Of a stretch of 64,000 nt of DNA, positions 12,901 to 23,136 are shown one piece after another. The stretch lies in assembly GCA_021234155.1 (NCBI GenBank), contig JAJEKV010000040.1, forward strand, positions 4,055,229-4,119,228, written 5' to 3'. Under the pieces are notes generated by a model. The model was not told where the DNA came from. It saw only the letters and a list, made by a program, of their open reading frames with translations, and did not search any database. Origin of the DNA: Isoetes taiwanensis (lineage: Eukaryota > Streptophyta > Lycopodiopsida > Isoetales > Isoetaceae). How positions within the stretch are numbered: position 1 is the stretch's first letter; each line of letters starts with the position of its first letter. A program made the translations under genes and the position numbers.

Positions 12901-15127
12901 CATGCATCCGCCAAATTGTACAAAAGAAACAAATATTCATATGTTATGATTGGACAAAATTGACCTTACAAACATAATGCGACTAGACACTTAAATACAA
13001 AATCCTTAGGAATAGTTAGGTCTATATGGTGCGTTAACATCCTATAAAGCATAAGATTTCTGTATTTGACATTGATGAAAACACTTCTTTCACTTCCCCT
13101 TCTTTATATTTCATTATCCCAGAATTGGGCATCAATCCCATCTCTCAACCATAACAAACATCCCACATAGCATTACGTTGGTATATCTTGTAAATTCCTT
13201 CCTAACACATCTTTTTCACCAAATTGCTTAATCACCTTTTACTTGCATAAGCATGCCTCTTAACCTCTAGACATCTTAAATGGGCTACCAACACATAACA
13301 ATGTTGTCCATTCAACGCCATAATTTGTTGCTTTATCTCTCCCAAGATCAGTAATTTGGCTTTCCCCAAACATAGTTTGGCTTTTCTCCCAACAAAACCC
13401 GCAATGCTCATTTGCTTATTATAAAAGGCTATCCCTAATTCTCCACATCCCTTTGCCCGCTCAAAGACAAATTATCATTTTTCCACAATCCCCATGGTCC
13501 TCATCTTAAGCCAGTTAGTGGCATAATAACTCCATATCTCAATTTTTCCAATCCCTCAGATCATTAAGTGAACTACAAATATCCAGTATGCTATGTCTAT
13601 GTTTCGATCCATACACGACTCTTGAATTGACAGGAAACGAAACTTACTTAACTACACTATCAGCGCCGCCAAAGAAGCACAATAACACAAGCACTATTCA
13701 CAAATTGGTATATGATACACAAGCTAGAGACAACTGCCTCTTCCTCTTGTCAAGCTTCATGCAGCCCACTGCTATCCTTGTTGCCTTATTCCCAGATTTG
13801 TAAGGCACACTAGCACTCATCAAATAAGAGCTGCACCGCAAAGTCCTCCAGGCTTTTGCACTACAACAAACTACTCTTTTTCTTATATCTTGGATGTTTC
13901 AGACCTCCATGCATTTTGCAAGACAACCGCAACATCTTTCAAGCATCGGTTTCAGCTAGAAACTACAGACATAATATTCCAGAAACAGACCAAAACAAAT
14001 CATGCCAAAATGATCCATAAGATCCGGATGCGGTTTGCCAATCATGGCTGTGAATGACAAAGTAAATAAGGTTGAGAACCAAACATAGAAGAAAAATGGA
14101 GGCCTCAAATATCCAAGTCCGGTTGACAAAGAGATCCCTTCTATAAGGGCCTTAAAAGTGTCACAAATGCAAGGAATATAAGAAAAAACGTTCGAGCTAG
14201 CAAGAAAAGTGTACCGTGTTTATCCAAAAGATCTTTGCCATAATCTTCATCCAAAAGATGCTGCCATAATCGAAGGTCCTCAAAACTACCAAAATTTATC
14301 TTGAAGAGCGAGGGGAACGGGATATCTTAAAAGCTCGCATTTCAAGAACTGTGGACTTGATTGAATACCATTCTTCCTCTGTCATAAATTAAGGTCGAAA
14401 ATCTTTAAAAATTCTTGTTCTCTCGTCCCAAATTATTCAGATTGCTCTTTGTGTATCTATTTGGGCATGTTGCAAATAGATCCGACTGACTCGGCGGACT
14501 ACCAGATCTTTAGAGGTCCGCATTTAAATGATCCTTCTTAGGTTAAACACTAAAATAGTGATGCTTGAATTCTTACTTATCCAGCAGGAAATGCCACCAT
14601 AGCCTTCAGAGGGGAGACAAAACAAGCTAGCCATGGAAACCACAGCCAACTGGCGCCGATCAAACCTCCTGGAAAATAGTTAGCAGAAAATGAAGCAAGA
14701 AAAAACCCTGACTCGGTCTGTTGGGAAACGAGGCAAATGCCGGATCGTAGGAGTTGCATCATTCCCGCATGGCCTCCATGCATCCAAACTTAGGTTAGCG
14801 GTATGCACAGCGGCACCGGCACTTGAGGGATGACCTAACATTTACTGACTTACAACGGGTTTTAGCGGTTTTTTGGCATATTCTAGGTATATGCTAGCAT
14901 ATACCATGAATATGCCAAAAACCCACATAAACAAGGGATTGCCCCCCTAGGGGCAACCCAAAAAAGAAAAGAAAAAGAAAACACAAGCATGTGCATACAC
15001 ATCTAGTTTTTAGATACAATGGAAATTTTCTGAAGAGGATAGTGCTCATGAAATACCATACCTTAGAGCTTGATAGCAGAAAAAGGGAAGGTTTTGTTGC
15101 ATAGGCTATTAAGTAGTAGCGATGGGA
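12901..15127. other. Upstream flank of invertase copy A, no gene recognised
   Basis: AT-rich DNA shared with copy B (38,000-40,238). Short ORFs exist on both strands (for example 13588-13803 plus) but show no domain. Since the upstream kinase relic reads leftwards out of this region, it may hold decayed exons of its extracellular part, but I could not identify them. Close to the TE1 target site is a palindromic motif CCCCCTAGGGG (14,943-14,955). Confidence 0.4.
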
Positions 15128-15132
15128 GCAGC

Positions 15133-15357
15133 TAAAACACACACTTGACGTGGCACGCTATCTCACCACCCAACCACGAGCCCTCAGCTATGACACAGCT
15201 GCCCCAGAGCTCTCCCCCGAGCTACTATATAGCATGCACGCCCCTTTGGTCCATCTTTGGACCAAAGCCCTCTTTGGACCATAAGCCCCCTTTTGGACTA
15301 AAGGCCCTCTTTTGGCCTAAAAGCCATCTTTGGACTCCACGTCCTTAGCATATAGCA
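15133..15357 (-). repeat. TE1-A 3' LTR (225 bp)
   Basis: Bounded by the GCAGC target duplication on the left and the polypurine tract on the right. It contains a TATA-like ACTATATAG near 15,224-15,232, a TGACGTGGCA motif at 15,146-15,155 and an internal array of CTTTTGGACTAAAGGCC-like words (15,240-15,335). Confidence 0.9.
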
Positions 15358-15375
15358 TTCCCCCCCTCTTGACAT
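15358..15375 (-). other. TE1-A polypurine tract
   Basis: Read on the minus strand, CAAGAGGGGGGGAA runs into TGCTATATGC, the start of the 3' LTR. This is the expected plus-strand primer. Confidence 0.8.
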
Positions 15376-15399
15376 TGCAGCAGTCCTCTGCTGCAAAAG

Positions 15400-18248
15400 G
15401 GTATCTAAATACCTTTAGCCATCCGAGCATAATCCTTCCTTAGCCCTCGCTTAGGCCGGCTAGTAGAAGCCTGTGCTTGGACTTCCTCTTGTCCCTCGGC
15501 TTCCTTTGCTTTCCGATCTTTATATTCTCTAAGAATATCCGGATAAGCTTCTAAAACATTGCCACGCACCCATGAAGCGTCCTCCAAAGGTTTGTGAGCG
15601 AACTTAACCAAATATTGTCTTGAACCACTAGTGGATTTATCGCCAAAATTGTTTCGGCTCTAGAACTTCGGAATCATCAATCACCTCGCTCGGTTAACCT
15701 CCCAAGTTGAGGTAACTCCTTACCATGATAAGCCTTTAGGAATGAAACATTCACTACATCATGCATTTTCCAACCTTGAGGCAATCTTAATTGATATGCA
15801 TTCTCATTGACCACTTTAATAACTTGAAATGGTCCATGGAAGCGGGGTGCCAACTTAAGATCCTTCTTGCGCAAGCATCTTTCTTAAAGTGGCCTTTATG
15901 GATCCTCATCCATACCCAATCTCCTTCCTTAAAACCATTGGTTGCTTAACTTAGATGATTTATTTGCAAAAGATGCTTGAGCATCTCGAATCTGAGCTTG
16001 AAGCAAGTCTATGAGATCCTTATGCTCAATAACCAAATCATGTCCATTTGGAACATCTTCACACACTTTCGAAGAAAGAGTGGCTCCCGCCTGGTGACCA
16101 TAGGCCGCTGAAAAGGAGTCACCTTTATGGTAGGCCCGATAGGTATTATTATACACAAATTCAGCAATAGGCAAATACTCTTCCCAATGACCTTGATGTT
16201 CATTGACAAACCCCTTAAGATGGAACAAATAACTTTATTGACCACCTCGGATTGTCCATCGGATGGGTGAAAAGCGGTGGAGAACCTCAACTCTGTCCCC
16301 AATTGCATAAATAATGCCTTCGAATTTACTAGTAAACTTTGTATCACGATCGGATACAATAATCTTTGGCAAACCATGTAGCCTAAATATCTCTTTGATA
16401 AAGAGCGTGGCCGCACTATAAGCGAATCAACTTATCAGAACAAGGAATAAAATGGCGTGCTTAGTTAAACAATCAACAATTGTCCAAATGGCGGTGTTCT
16501 TTGCGAGAAGCTGGGAGGAAGACCAACAATAAAATCCATAGTGATCTGTTCCCACTTTGCCTCCAGGAATAGGCAAGGATAAAGGAACACCATGAGGTTT
16601 CTTGTTAAGCTTTCTTTATCCGTTGACAAGTAACACAATGCGAATATGAACCAAAACATCTCTCGCATAATCCGGGCCAAATAAAGTATAGTTCAAGCTT
16701 TGCCAAAGTTGCCCCCGCCACGCGATGACCCTTGATAGGTGCATCATGGACTTCTTTAAGAATAAGTGACCAGAAAGTTCCGCACAATGCATAGCTTTGG
16801 ACCTTTATACAAGAACCCATTAACGATCTTATATCCATATGCATTGCCACTTTGAGCTAACAACCAAATATCTTTATAATCGGTCGAGTGGCATACAATG
16901 GCTTCATTTCCTCCAAATGGTTGGATTGTGCTATAGAAAGAGAACAAAGCGCATAGCGTCTACTTAAAAAGCATCGGCTACAACATTACATTTTACCGGG
17001 GACGATAATCCATCGAGAAATCATATTCTTTGCATAAAAGCAACCCATTTCAAAGCGCCTTTCCGATAATGTTTTACGTGAAACAATGTGCCTAATGCTT
17101 TGGTGGTCGGTCAAAATATGAACTGTTGACCCTATAAGATAGTGTCGCCACACTTTCAAAGCATGAATGACGACCCGAAATTCCTTATCATAAACACTAT
17201 ATCTACTTTCCGTGTCGAGAAAACTTTCGACTTTCATAAGCAATAGGATGACCATCACGCATCAAAACAGCGCCCAAAGCCACACCACTTGCATCAACAC
17301 ATAACAAGAAAGGTAGACCAAACTTTGGCAAGCCTTGAAACGGGAGGATTAACCATGGCATCCTTTAAAACTTGGAAAGCAACCGATGATTAAGATTCCA
17401 TTGGAAAGGAACATCTTTTAAGTAGCAACAAATATAAATCTGAAGCTAACGAGCAAAATTGCGTACAAACTTCCTATAATAGCGCATAAGCCCAAAAGGA
17501 GGCTTAATCAAAGAAGCGGAAGTAGGTGCAGGCCAATCCACAATTGCTTGTACCTTCTTTGGGATCAACTTTAAGACCCTCGGCAAAAAACAATATGACC
17601 CAAATATTCAATTTCGATTGGAAAAATATACTTTTCTTAGGATTAAGAGTAATAGACTCGCCCCTTAACCCGGTGGAAAACCCTCTCGCAAATGCAAGTA
17701 ATGATCTTCCTCGGACTTACTAAAAACTAATATGTCATCAAAGAACACGACAACATAAACACCATGCACATCTTCAAATATTAAGCCCCATTAGCCTCAT
17801 AAAAGAAGGCGGGCATTTGTAAGTCCAAATGGCATGACTAAAACTCATAATGTCCAAAGGTTGTCCTAAAGCAGTCTTGTGAACATCTTGAGCAACCTTA
17901 AGTTGCCAATACCGACTTAAGATCAAGGCGGCTAAAAGCTGTGGCACCTTGGAGTTGATCAAACAAATCATCCGCCCTTGGTATAGGAAACCGATTCTTT
18001 ATGGTTATCTTATTCAAAGCGATAATCTATACACATGCGCCGGGAATTATCTTTTTTTCTTAACCAACAAGGCGGGAGCACCAAAAAGGTGAAGAACTAT
18101 GGCGGATCAATCGGCTTTGAAGCAACTCATCAAGCTGGCGCCTAATCTCAACTTGTTGGCCATGCATTCTCCGATAAGGAGCTTGATTAGGAGGTTCTTT
18201 TCCAACAAGAAGATCAATCTTGTGGTCCTCTATACATTCGTAATGCAA
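15400..18248 (-). pseudogene. TE1-A pol: RT, RNase H, integrase, chromodomain
   Basis: Retroelement polyprotein on the minus strand, broken by many small indels. The RT begins near 18,248 ([20 protein letters not shown]) and keeps the catalytic FFDDIL at 17,728-17,745. RNase H is near 16,990-17,258 (SRYSVYDKEFRVVIHALK, TDHQSIRHIV). The integrase zinc-binding region is near 16,605-16,850 (EVHDAPIKGH ... CVTCQR), with the core at 16,010-16,600 ([15 protein letters not shown]). The integrase C-terminal barrel is at 15,677-15,874 (LAPRFHGPFQVIKVV). The tail near 15,405-15,620 reads YLVKFAHKPLEDASWV, a chromodomain pattern. This makes it a chromovirus. Copy B is open where A is broken at several places, and the reverse. 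Confidence 0.85.
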
Positions 18249-18299
18249 TGTTGGTGACTTTTCCTTGAAAAGATACCATCACAAGATTGCAAAAAGACA

Positions 18300-19609
18300 G
18301 ATTAACGCTCATTCAATGGAGATGCACTAGACTTGGGATGCAAAACTACCAAATACACAGAATGAGTTTGCATTGCGAACCATGTAGATTAGTGAACTAT
18401 TGGAATAGGTATAAAATAAAATTGTAGCCAATGTAAGGGTCTCTCCTAAACTTGCCAAAGCGAACCTAAAGGGTACCGAGAATCCAATCAAGTAAATGGT
18501 GAAACACACACCGGAGGAAGCGCCTTGCATTACATGGCCAGTAGAATACCAATATATCCTACAACAACTAAATCCTACTCACTTTGAAGATATTTTGGAT
18601 CTAAGAAATAACATAGACAACCCAAAACCCAAATCTTCCACTTAGCCATGACCAAAAGGATTCCATGTTGCGTCTTCCATCATGCACAACCTAATGCCAG
18701 AACCCCATTCTCATGTTACTCTTTGTCCCATTTGTCCTTTAGAATAGACATACACATGTTCTATACGTCAAAAGGGAACATCAAAGAAAACATGAGTATC
18801 TTTAGTGTGAAAAGATAGTCCAAAAAAAACATTGGTACCAACTATGATGTCCAACAATAAGCATGGCCTCTTTGGTTGTACTTCAACCAATATGCTTAAC
18901 CTTAACATACACGTGAACTCTTACGGCAAGTTCTCCTTGAAAACTTTAAGCATTCACATAAATATATCCTTGGCCTAGACCATTCCTTATGAATTAGTCT
19001 ACCACTTTGCCACAAAAAAAAAAATATATATATACAAGCCCGTAGGGTTGTTCTATGCAATAAAGGCTTCCTTTTTTGCCACTAGCAAAAGGAATACGTG
19101 CCCTTATTGGCTTTCTATGCAAGACTTCCTCGATCGTTGCATCTTTATGTCATGACTTTGTAATTTTCATGGCACACTTATCCTAGAGTTATCTTCATGT
19201 CTTCTTGATGTAGAGTTGTCCTTGGCATAGGCTAAAAGAGCGAATTAGTCTATCCTTGGCCTTTGCTTTTCGACATCAAGATCCTTGAGATTATTGTCTT
19301 CTTAAAGATATTTTCCTAAGGTCATGAACCAACGTGTATATCTTAAGAACTTATAAGACAAAACCTCATTACTATACATCCATAGCGCTATGCTTGCTAA
19401 GGCCAGAACCCAAGCTACAAAGCATAGTCTAGCTATTGCAGAATCGTTGGGATCTTACATCCATAGCTCCATGCTTGCCAAGGCAATAGCCCAAGTTACA
19501 AAGCACAACCTAGCCATACTAGAACTAGATTGTTGGGCAAAACACAAGTCTGGATGTAAGCACAATCCCCACCTCTCATGGAAACAAGAGGCACCCACCG
19601 AAACCTGAA
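18300..19609 (-). other. TE1-A leader without gag, with 81-bp direct repeat
   Basis: The space where gag and protease should lie has no zinc knuckle or DTG motif that I can find. It holds a direct repeat with 81-bp spacing (CATCCATAGC at 19,377 and again at 19,458, each followed by related words for about 60 bp) and an (A)n(TA)n run at 19,014-19,034. Confidence 0.5.
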
Positions 19610-19621
19610 GCTCTGATACCA
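19610..19621 (-). other. TE1-A primer-binding site (initiator tRNA-Met)
   Basis: The minus strand reads TGGTATCAGAGC, the classic complement of the 3' end of plant initiator tRNA-Met, one base from the LTR end. It primes minus-strand cDNA synthesis. Confidence 0.92.
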
Positions 19622-19622
19622 C

Positions 19623-19811
19623 TAAAACACACACTTGACGTGGCACGCTATCTCACCACCCAACCACGAGCCCTCAGCTATGACACAGCTGCCCCAGAGC
19701 TCTCCCCCGAGCTACTATATAGCATGCACGCCCCTTTGGTCCATCTTTGGACTAAAGGCCCTCTTTTGGCCTAAAAGCCATCTTTGGACTCCACGTCCTT
19801 AGCATATAGCA
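19623..19811 (-). repeat. TE1-A 5' LTR (189 bp, 36-bp deletion)
   Basis: Identical to the left LTR except for a 36-bp deletion between TTTGGAC words. The same deletion is in copy B, so it predates the duplication. The LTR ends 29 bp before the ATG at 19,841. Its ACTATATAG box (about 19,714-19,722) reads as TATA-like on both strands, and TGACGTGGCA (19,636-19,645) has the ACGT core used by bZIP factors. It could supply a promoter toward the invertase; this is inference. Confidence 0.9.
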
Positions 19812-19904
19812 GCAGCAGAGCAGGAAGCTGAGAGAAAGCCATGCTTTGGCATTTCCTGTTACAAATCCGCACAAAAGCGATCTACACCATTATTTCTCTC
19901 TGCA

Positions 19905-21603
19905 GCTTTGGTACTGATAGCAGCAATCTTTACGGCTTCATTCCTTGCCAGATCTGCCCAGAACGCTCCAAAAAATCTCGCAGCCCCCAAATACTTTGAA
20001 GAATCCGAGCATGGCAGTTCCGGCCGTACCGCCTTCCATTTCCAGCCCCAAAAAAACTGGATGAATGATCCAAATGGACCCATGTTCTACAGCGGATTTT
20101 ACCATTTGTTCTACCAATACAACCAGCATGCAGCGATCTGGGGCAATATAAGCTGGGGCCATGCCGTTTCCGAGGATTTAATCAATTGGGTTTTTCTTAA
20201 CCCTGCTCTGCAGCCTGATGAATGGTATGACATACAGGGGGTATGGTCTGGATCTGTCACCATGGTAGATGGAAAACCTGTTGCTCTCTACACAGGGATT
20301 TTAAATGATGCTTATGAAGAGGTTCAGAACTTGGCCTTGCCCTCGAATCTGTCGGATCCATTTCTGCAGATTTGGAAAAAAGGGGATCAGAATCCTGTCT
20401 TAAGACGCCCCAAGGGATTTAAAGAATTTCGAGATCCTTCTACTGCTTGGAAAGGAAAAGATGGTTCATGGAGAATGCTAATTGGTTCTCAGATTAACGG
20501 AAATGGAGTAGCTCTTTTATACAGAAGCTCAGATTTTATAAACTGGGAACTTTCGGATCTGCCCCCTTTATTCTGTTTCGGAAGATGGCATGTGGGAATG
20601 TCCTGATTTTTTCCCTGTTTCTTTGAACTCAAAAACAGGGTTAGATTATACATTAGAGCATGGAAATAGTGCAAAATATATTCTGAAGTTAAGCTTGTTT
20701 GATAGACAGGTTGATACATTTAAAATAGGGAGTTATGATCTCGATACTGATACATTCGTTCCAGATGATAGCAGTGCGGAATTTCTTGTGGATTATGGCA
20801 GATTTTATGCTTCTAAAAGCTTCTACGATGAGAAAAAACAGAGGAGAATCTTGTGGGGCTGGATTAGTGAATCTACAAGTATTGAGGAAAACATTGCAAA
20901 GGGATGGGCTTCTATTCAATCAATTCCAAGGCAAATATGGTTTGATTTTGGGAAGCAGATGCTTTTACAATGGCCAATTGAAGAGGTCGAAACGCTGAGA
21001 AAAGAAACAGGCTTCTTTTTATCAGATTTTAAGCTGAAACAAGGGGCTAGGTTCAAATTTGAGAGTGGTAGAGGTCTTCAGCTTGATATTGAAGCCTATT
21101 TTCAAATACCCAACATGGATTTGCTGGAGTTCGAAGAAGAAAAGACATTTGAAAATGGAAGTGATGCCTGCAAGAAAAGCACAGGGCCAGCATTTGGGCT
21201 GCTGCTACTTGCATCAGAAGATCTGCAAGAGTACACTTCTGTTTTTTACAGGTTGACCAAGTCTTCTTCAGGAGTTAGGGTTCTTCTTTGCAGTGATCCT
21301 GGCAGGTCTAGTTTGGGAAAAGATTCGAGAGAAAAGATGTATGGAAGTTTTTTGAAGATTGGAAATGAAAATGAAAACATGTTGCATTTGAGAGTGCTGG
21401 TGGATCACTCAGTAGTGGAATGTTTTGCACAGGGTGGCAGTACTGTTATGACATCTAGAGCTTATCCAACATTTGCATCTGTCCAAAAACAGGCCCATGC
21501 CTTTGCATTCAACAATGCCTCCACTGCCATCATCCTTGTTAATATTTCTGTGTGGGAGATGCAAAATTCTATCTTTATGAATTATAATAATATTGTGGAT
21601 TGA
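19905..21603 (+). CDS. Acid invertase, cell-wall type (GH32), copy A, frameshifted
   Basis: Beta-fructofuranosidase that would split sucrose into glucose and fructose outside the cell. From a TTG at 19,908, a hydrophobic stretch [14 protein letters not shown] gives a signal-peptide core. Then come WMNDPNG (nucleophile Asp near residue 54), ALYTGI, FRDP (near 174-177) and WECPDFFPV (acid/base Glu near 230). The Pro after WEC marks cell-wall invertases; vacuolar ones usually have Val. [12 protein letters not shown] keeps an Asp at the place linked to invertase rather than fructan-exohydrolase activity (alignment from memory). The C-terminal part has [14 protein letters not shown]. About 565 codons lie in one piece without introns. 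An extra C in the C-run near 20,563 shifts the frame (first part ends at 20,606; the second is open from 20,590 to 21,603). No in-frame ATG lies between the stop at 19,800 and the active site; the ATG at 19,841 is in another frame. A TTTCTCTCTGCAG acceptor-like site ends at 19,904. Confidence 0.9.
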
Positions 21604-23136
21604 ATTAATTGAAGAGTATATCCTTGAGGAGATTCGTCGCCAATATTTTTCCAACGACCAATGCACTCTCACCCATGCTTAGCCTATGGCACATAAAGTT
21701 TGAATATATACTTGTTATACACAAGTTACATATGCACATAAGCACACGAGTAACTTAAATTTCTTTAATTTGCGTGTCGACAAAGTTATGGGTAAGCATC
21801 GGCACCAGGGTTCAAAATTAGAATTTTCCATAACTAGTAAAAATGCCTGCTTATATTTAAGGCTACCGAAAATACATGAATTTATAATGTAATTTCCTGG
21901 AAATCCTTAGAAAATATTACGAAAATGACCTGAAAAAATGCCGGGAATTTTTTTTGGTTATCAGAAATTTTTTGGCATTGCCAGATTTTTGAAGGACGAA
22001 TCCCCCCAATTTCGAACCATGATCAGCACATATTGGTTTGTTGTGTTTATATGTCCATGAAGGATCGCCTCTACACCAAAGATTCTGGTGTAGAAACACT
22101 GCCAACATCGTTATGTGAATGTAAGGTAAATGGCATTCTGGATGGGTGAAATCAGGTAGAATGTAAGGTAAAAGAGGTAGAATGCAAAGTAGAAACCAAG
22201 AATGCAAGGTAGAATGTCGTTGTAAAATTCGTTCGCCATTTTTGTTTCAGAGATAAATATTCAGTGAAGGAATTGGTGCCACATGGCGCGCGATCATTGG
22301 CTCCCTGGCCAGAATGCCTTTTACCTTACCTTTATGTTGCCTAAATGTTGGAAATATGTTTTCATCCTCCCTTTTGGTTTTGGTTCTGACAGCTTCTTTT
22401 GTAAGCTAAGTTAAGGTAAGCATTGTTACACTGTACCATATCTTGGCAAAAACCACAGGGACATATTATGGCTCCTTATCGGACTCTCTAGTGTAAAGGG
22501 TTGTTTTTTGGTTATCATTATTGGTGTAGGCTGATATTTAGTTATCAGTACAAGAGGCACCTTATACCTCCTCAACTAGTTGATATACGTGCCCCCGCCT
22601 CTTGCATTTGCTTCAATTATGCTAGATCTGCTGAATATACACAGACTTTAGGCCCTGTGCTTGAAGGCATTTTCGATTACCCAACTCTTCAAGAGCGTAA
22701 TGCTGCATTTGCTAAGACTTTGCTTACTTCTACTTAAATTCGTGCTTTGATACTTTCTGGCGCTTTTTTTTTGCTCATGCTAGTAGAAAATACTTTCCGA
22801 AAATGCATGGTTTGGCGTTGATTTTTAAAAAGCGGCTTAAAAACTTGCTCATGATAAATATTGTACTTAGAAGAAACTCAAGCTCTTAGCCCATATTACT
22901 AAGAAAAAGTTCACATCATAAGTAGAATATACTAATGTACGTGCTATAGGGCCGGTGCTTTCATCACGGGGCCATTCTACAATAGATCATTATGTTTACA
23001 TTCGTATACTTATTGCACATAGAAGCTTGAAACAAACCTCTATATATACTTTGTGGATTTTTACGTTATTATGCTATATATTTTGGCAAAATTGCAAGCT
23101 TTAAGGCTCCACAAGATCTTTAAAACAATTTATAGG
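21604..23136. other. Invertase 3' flank, noncoding, with small repeats
   Basis: No gene is supported. At 22,118-22,217 short words of the type GTAGAATGYAAGGTA repeat about five times, and TTTTACCTTACC at 22,319-22,331 is their inverse, so a small inverted-repeat (MITE-like) unit is possible. The ORF at 22501-22737 has no recognised domain. Confidence 0.4.

Larger units (their letters stand above)
15128..19816 (-). mobile_element. TE1 copy A: Ty3/gypsy chromovirus with TSD, no gag seen
   Basis: A complete insertion on the minus strand. It is flanked by a 5-bp target-site duplication GCAGC (15,128-15,132 and 19,812-19,816). LTRs are at 15,133-15,357 and 19,623-19,811, with ends TGCTATATGC...GTTTTA when read on the minus strand. 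A primer-binding site next to the right LTR and a G-rich polypurine tract next to the left LTR fix the direction. Pol domains are present in the Ty3/gypsy order RT, RNase H, integrase, chromodomain-like tail. Between the PBS and RT (18,300-19,600) no gag or protease is found, so the element is probably non-autonomous. The LTR pair differs only by one 36-bp deletion, pointing to a recent insertion. It sits directly upstream of the invertase. Confidence 0.92.

Noticed and set aside
15145-15348. Plus-strand 67-aa ORF with repeated Pro/Trp/Leu words
   Set aside because: It lies in the TE1 LTR. The repetitive protein comes from the CTTTTGGACTAAAGGCC-like word array.
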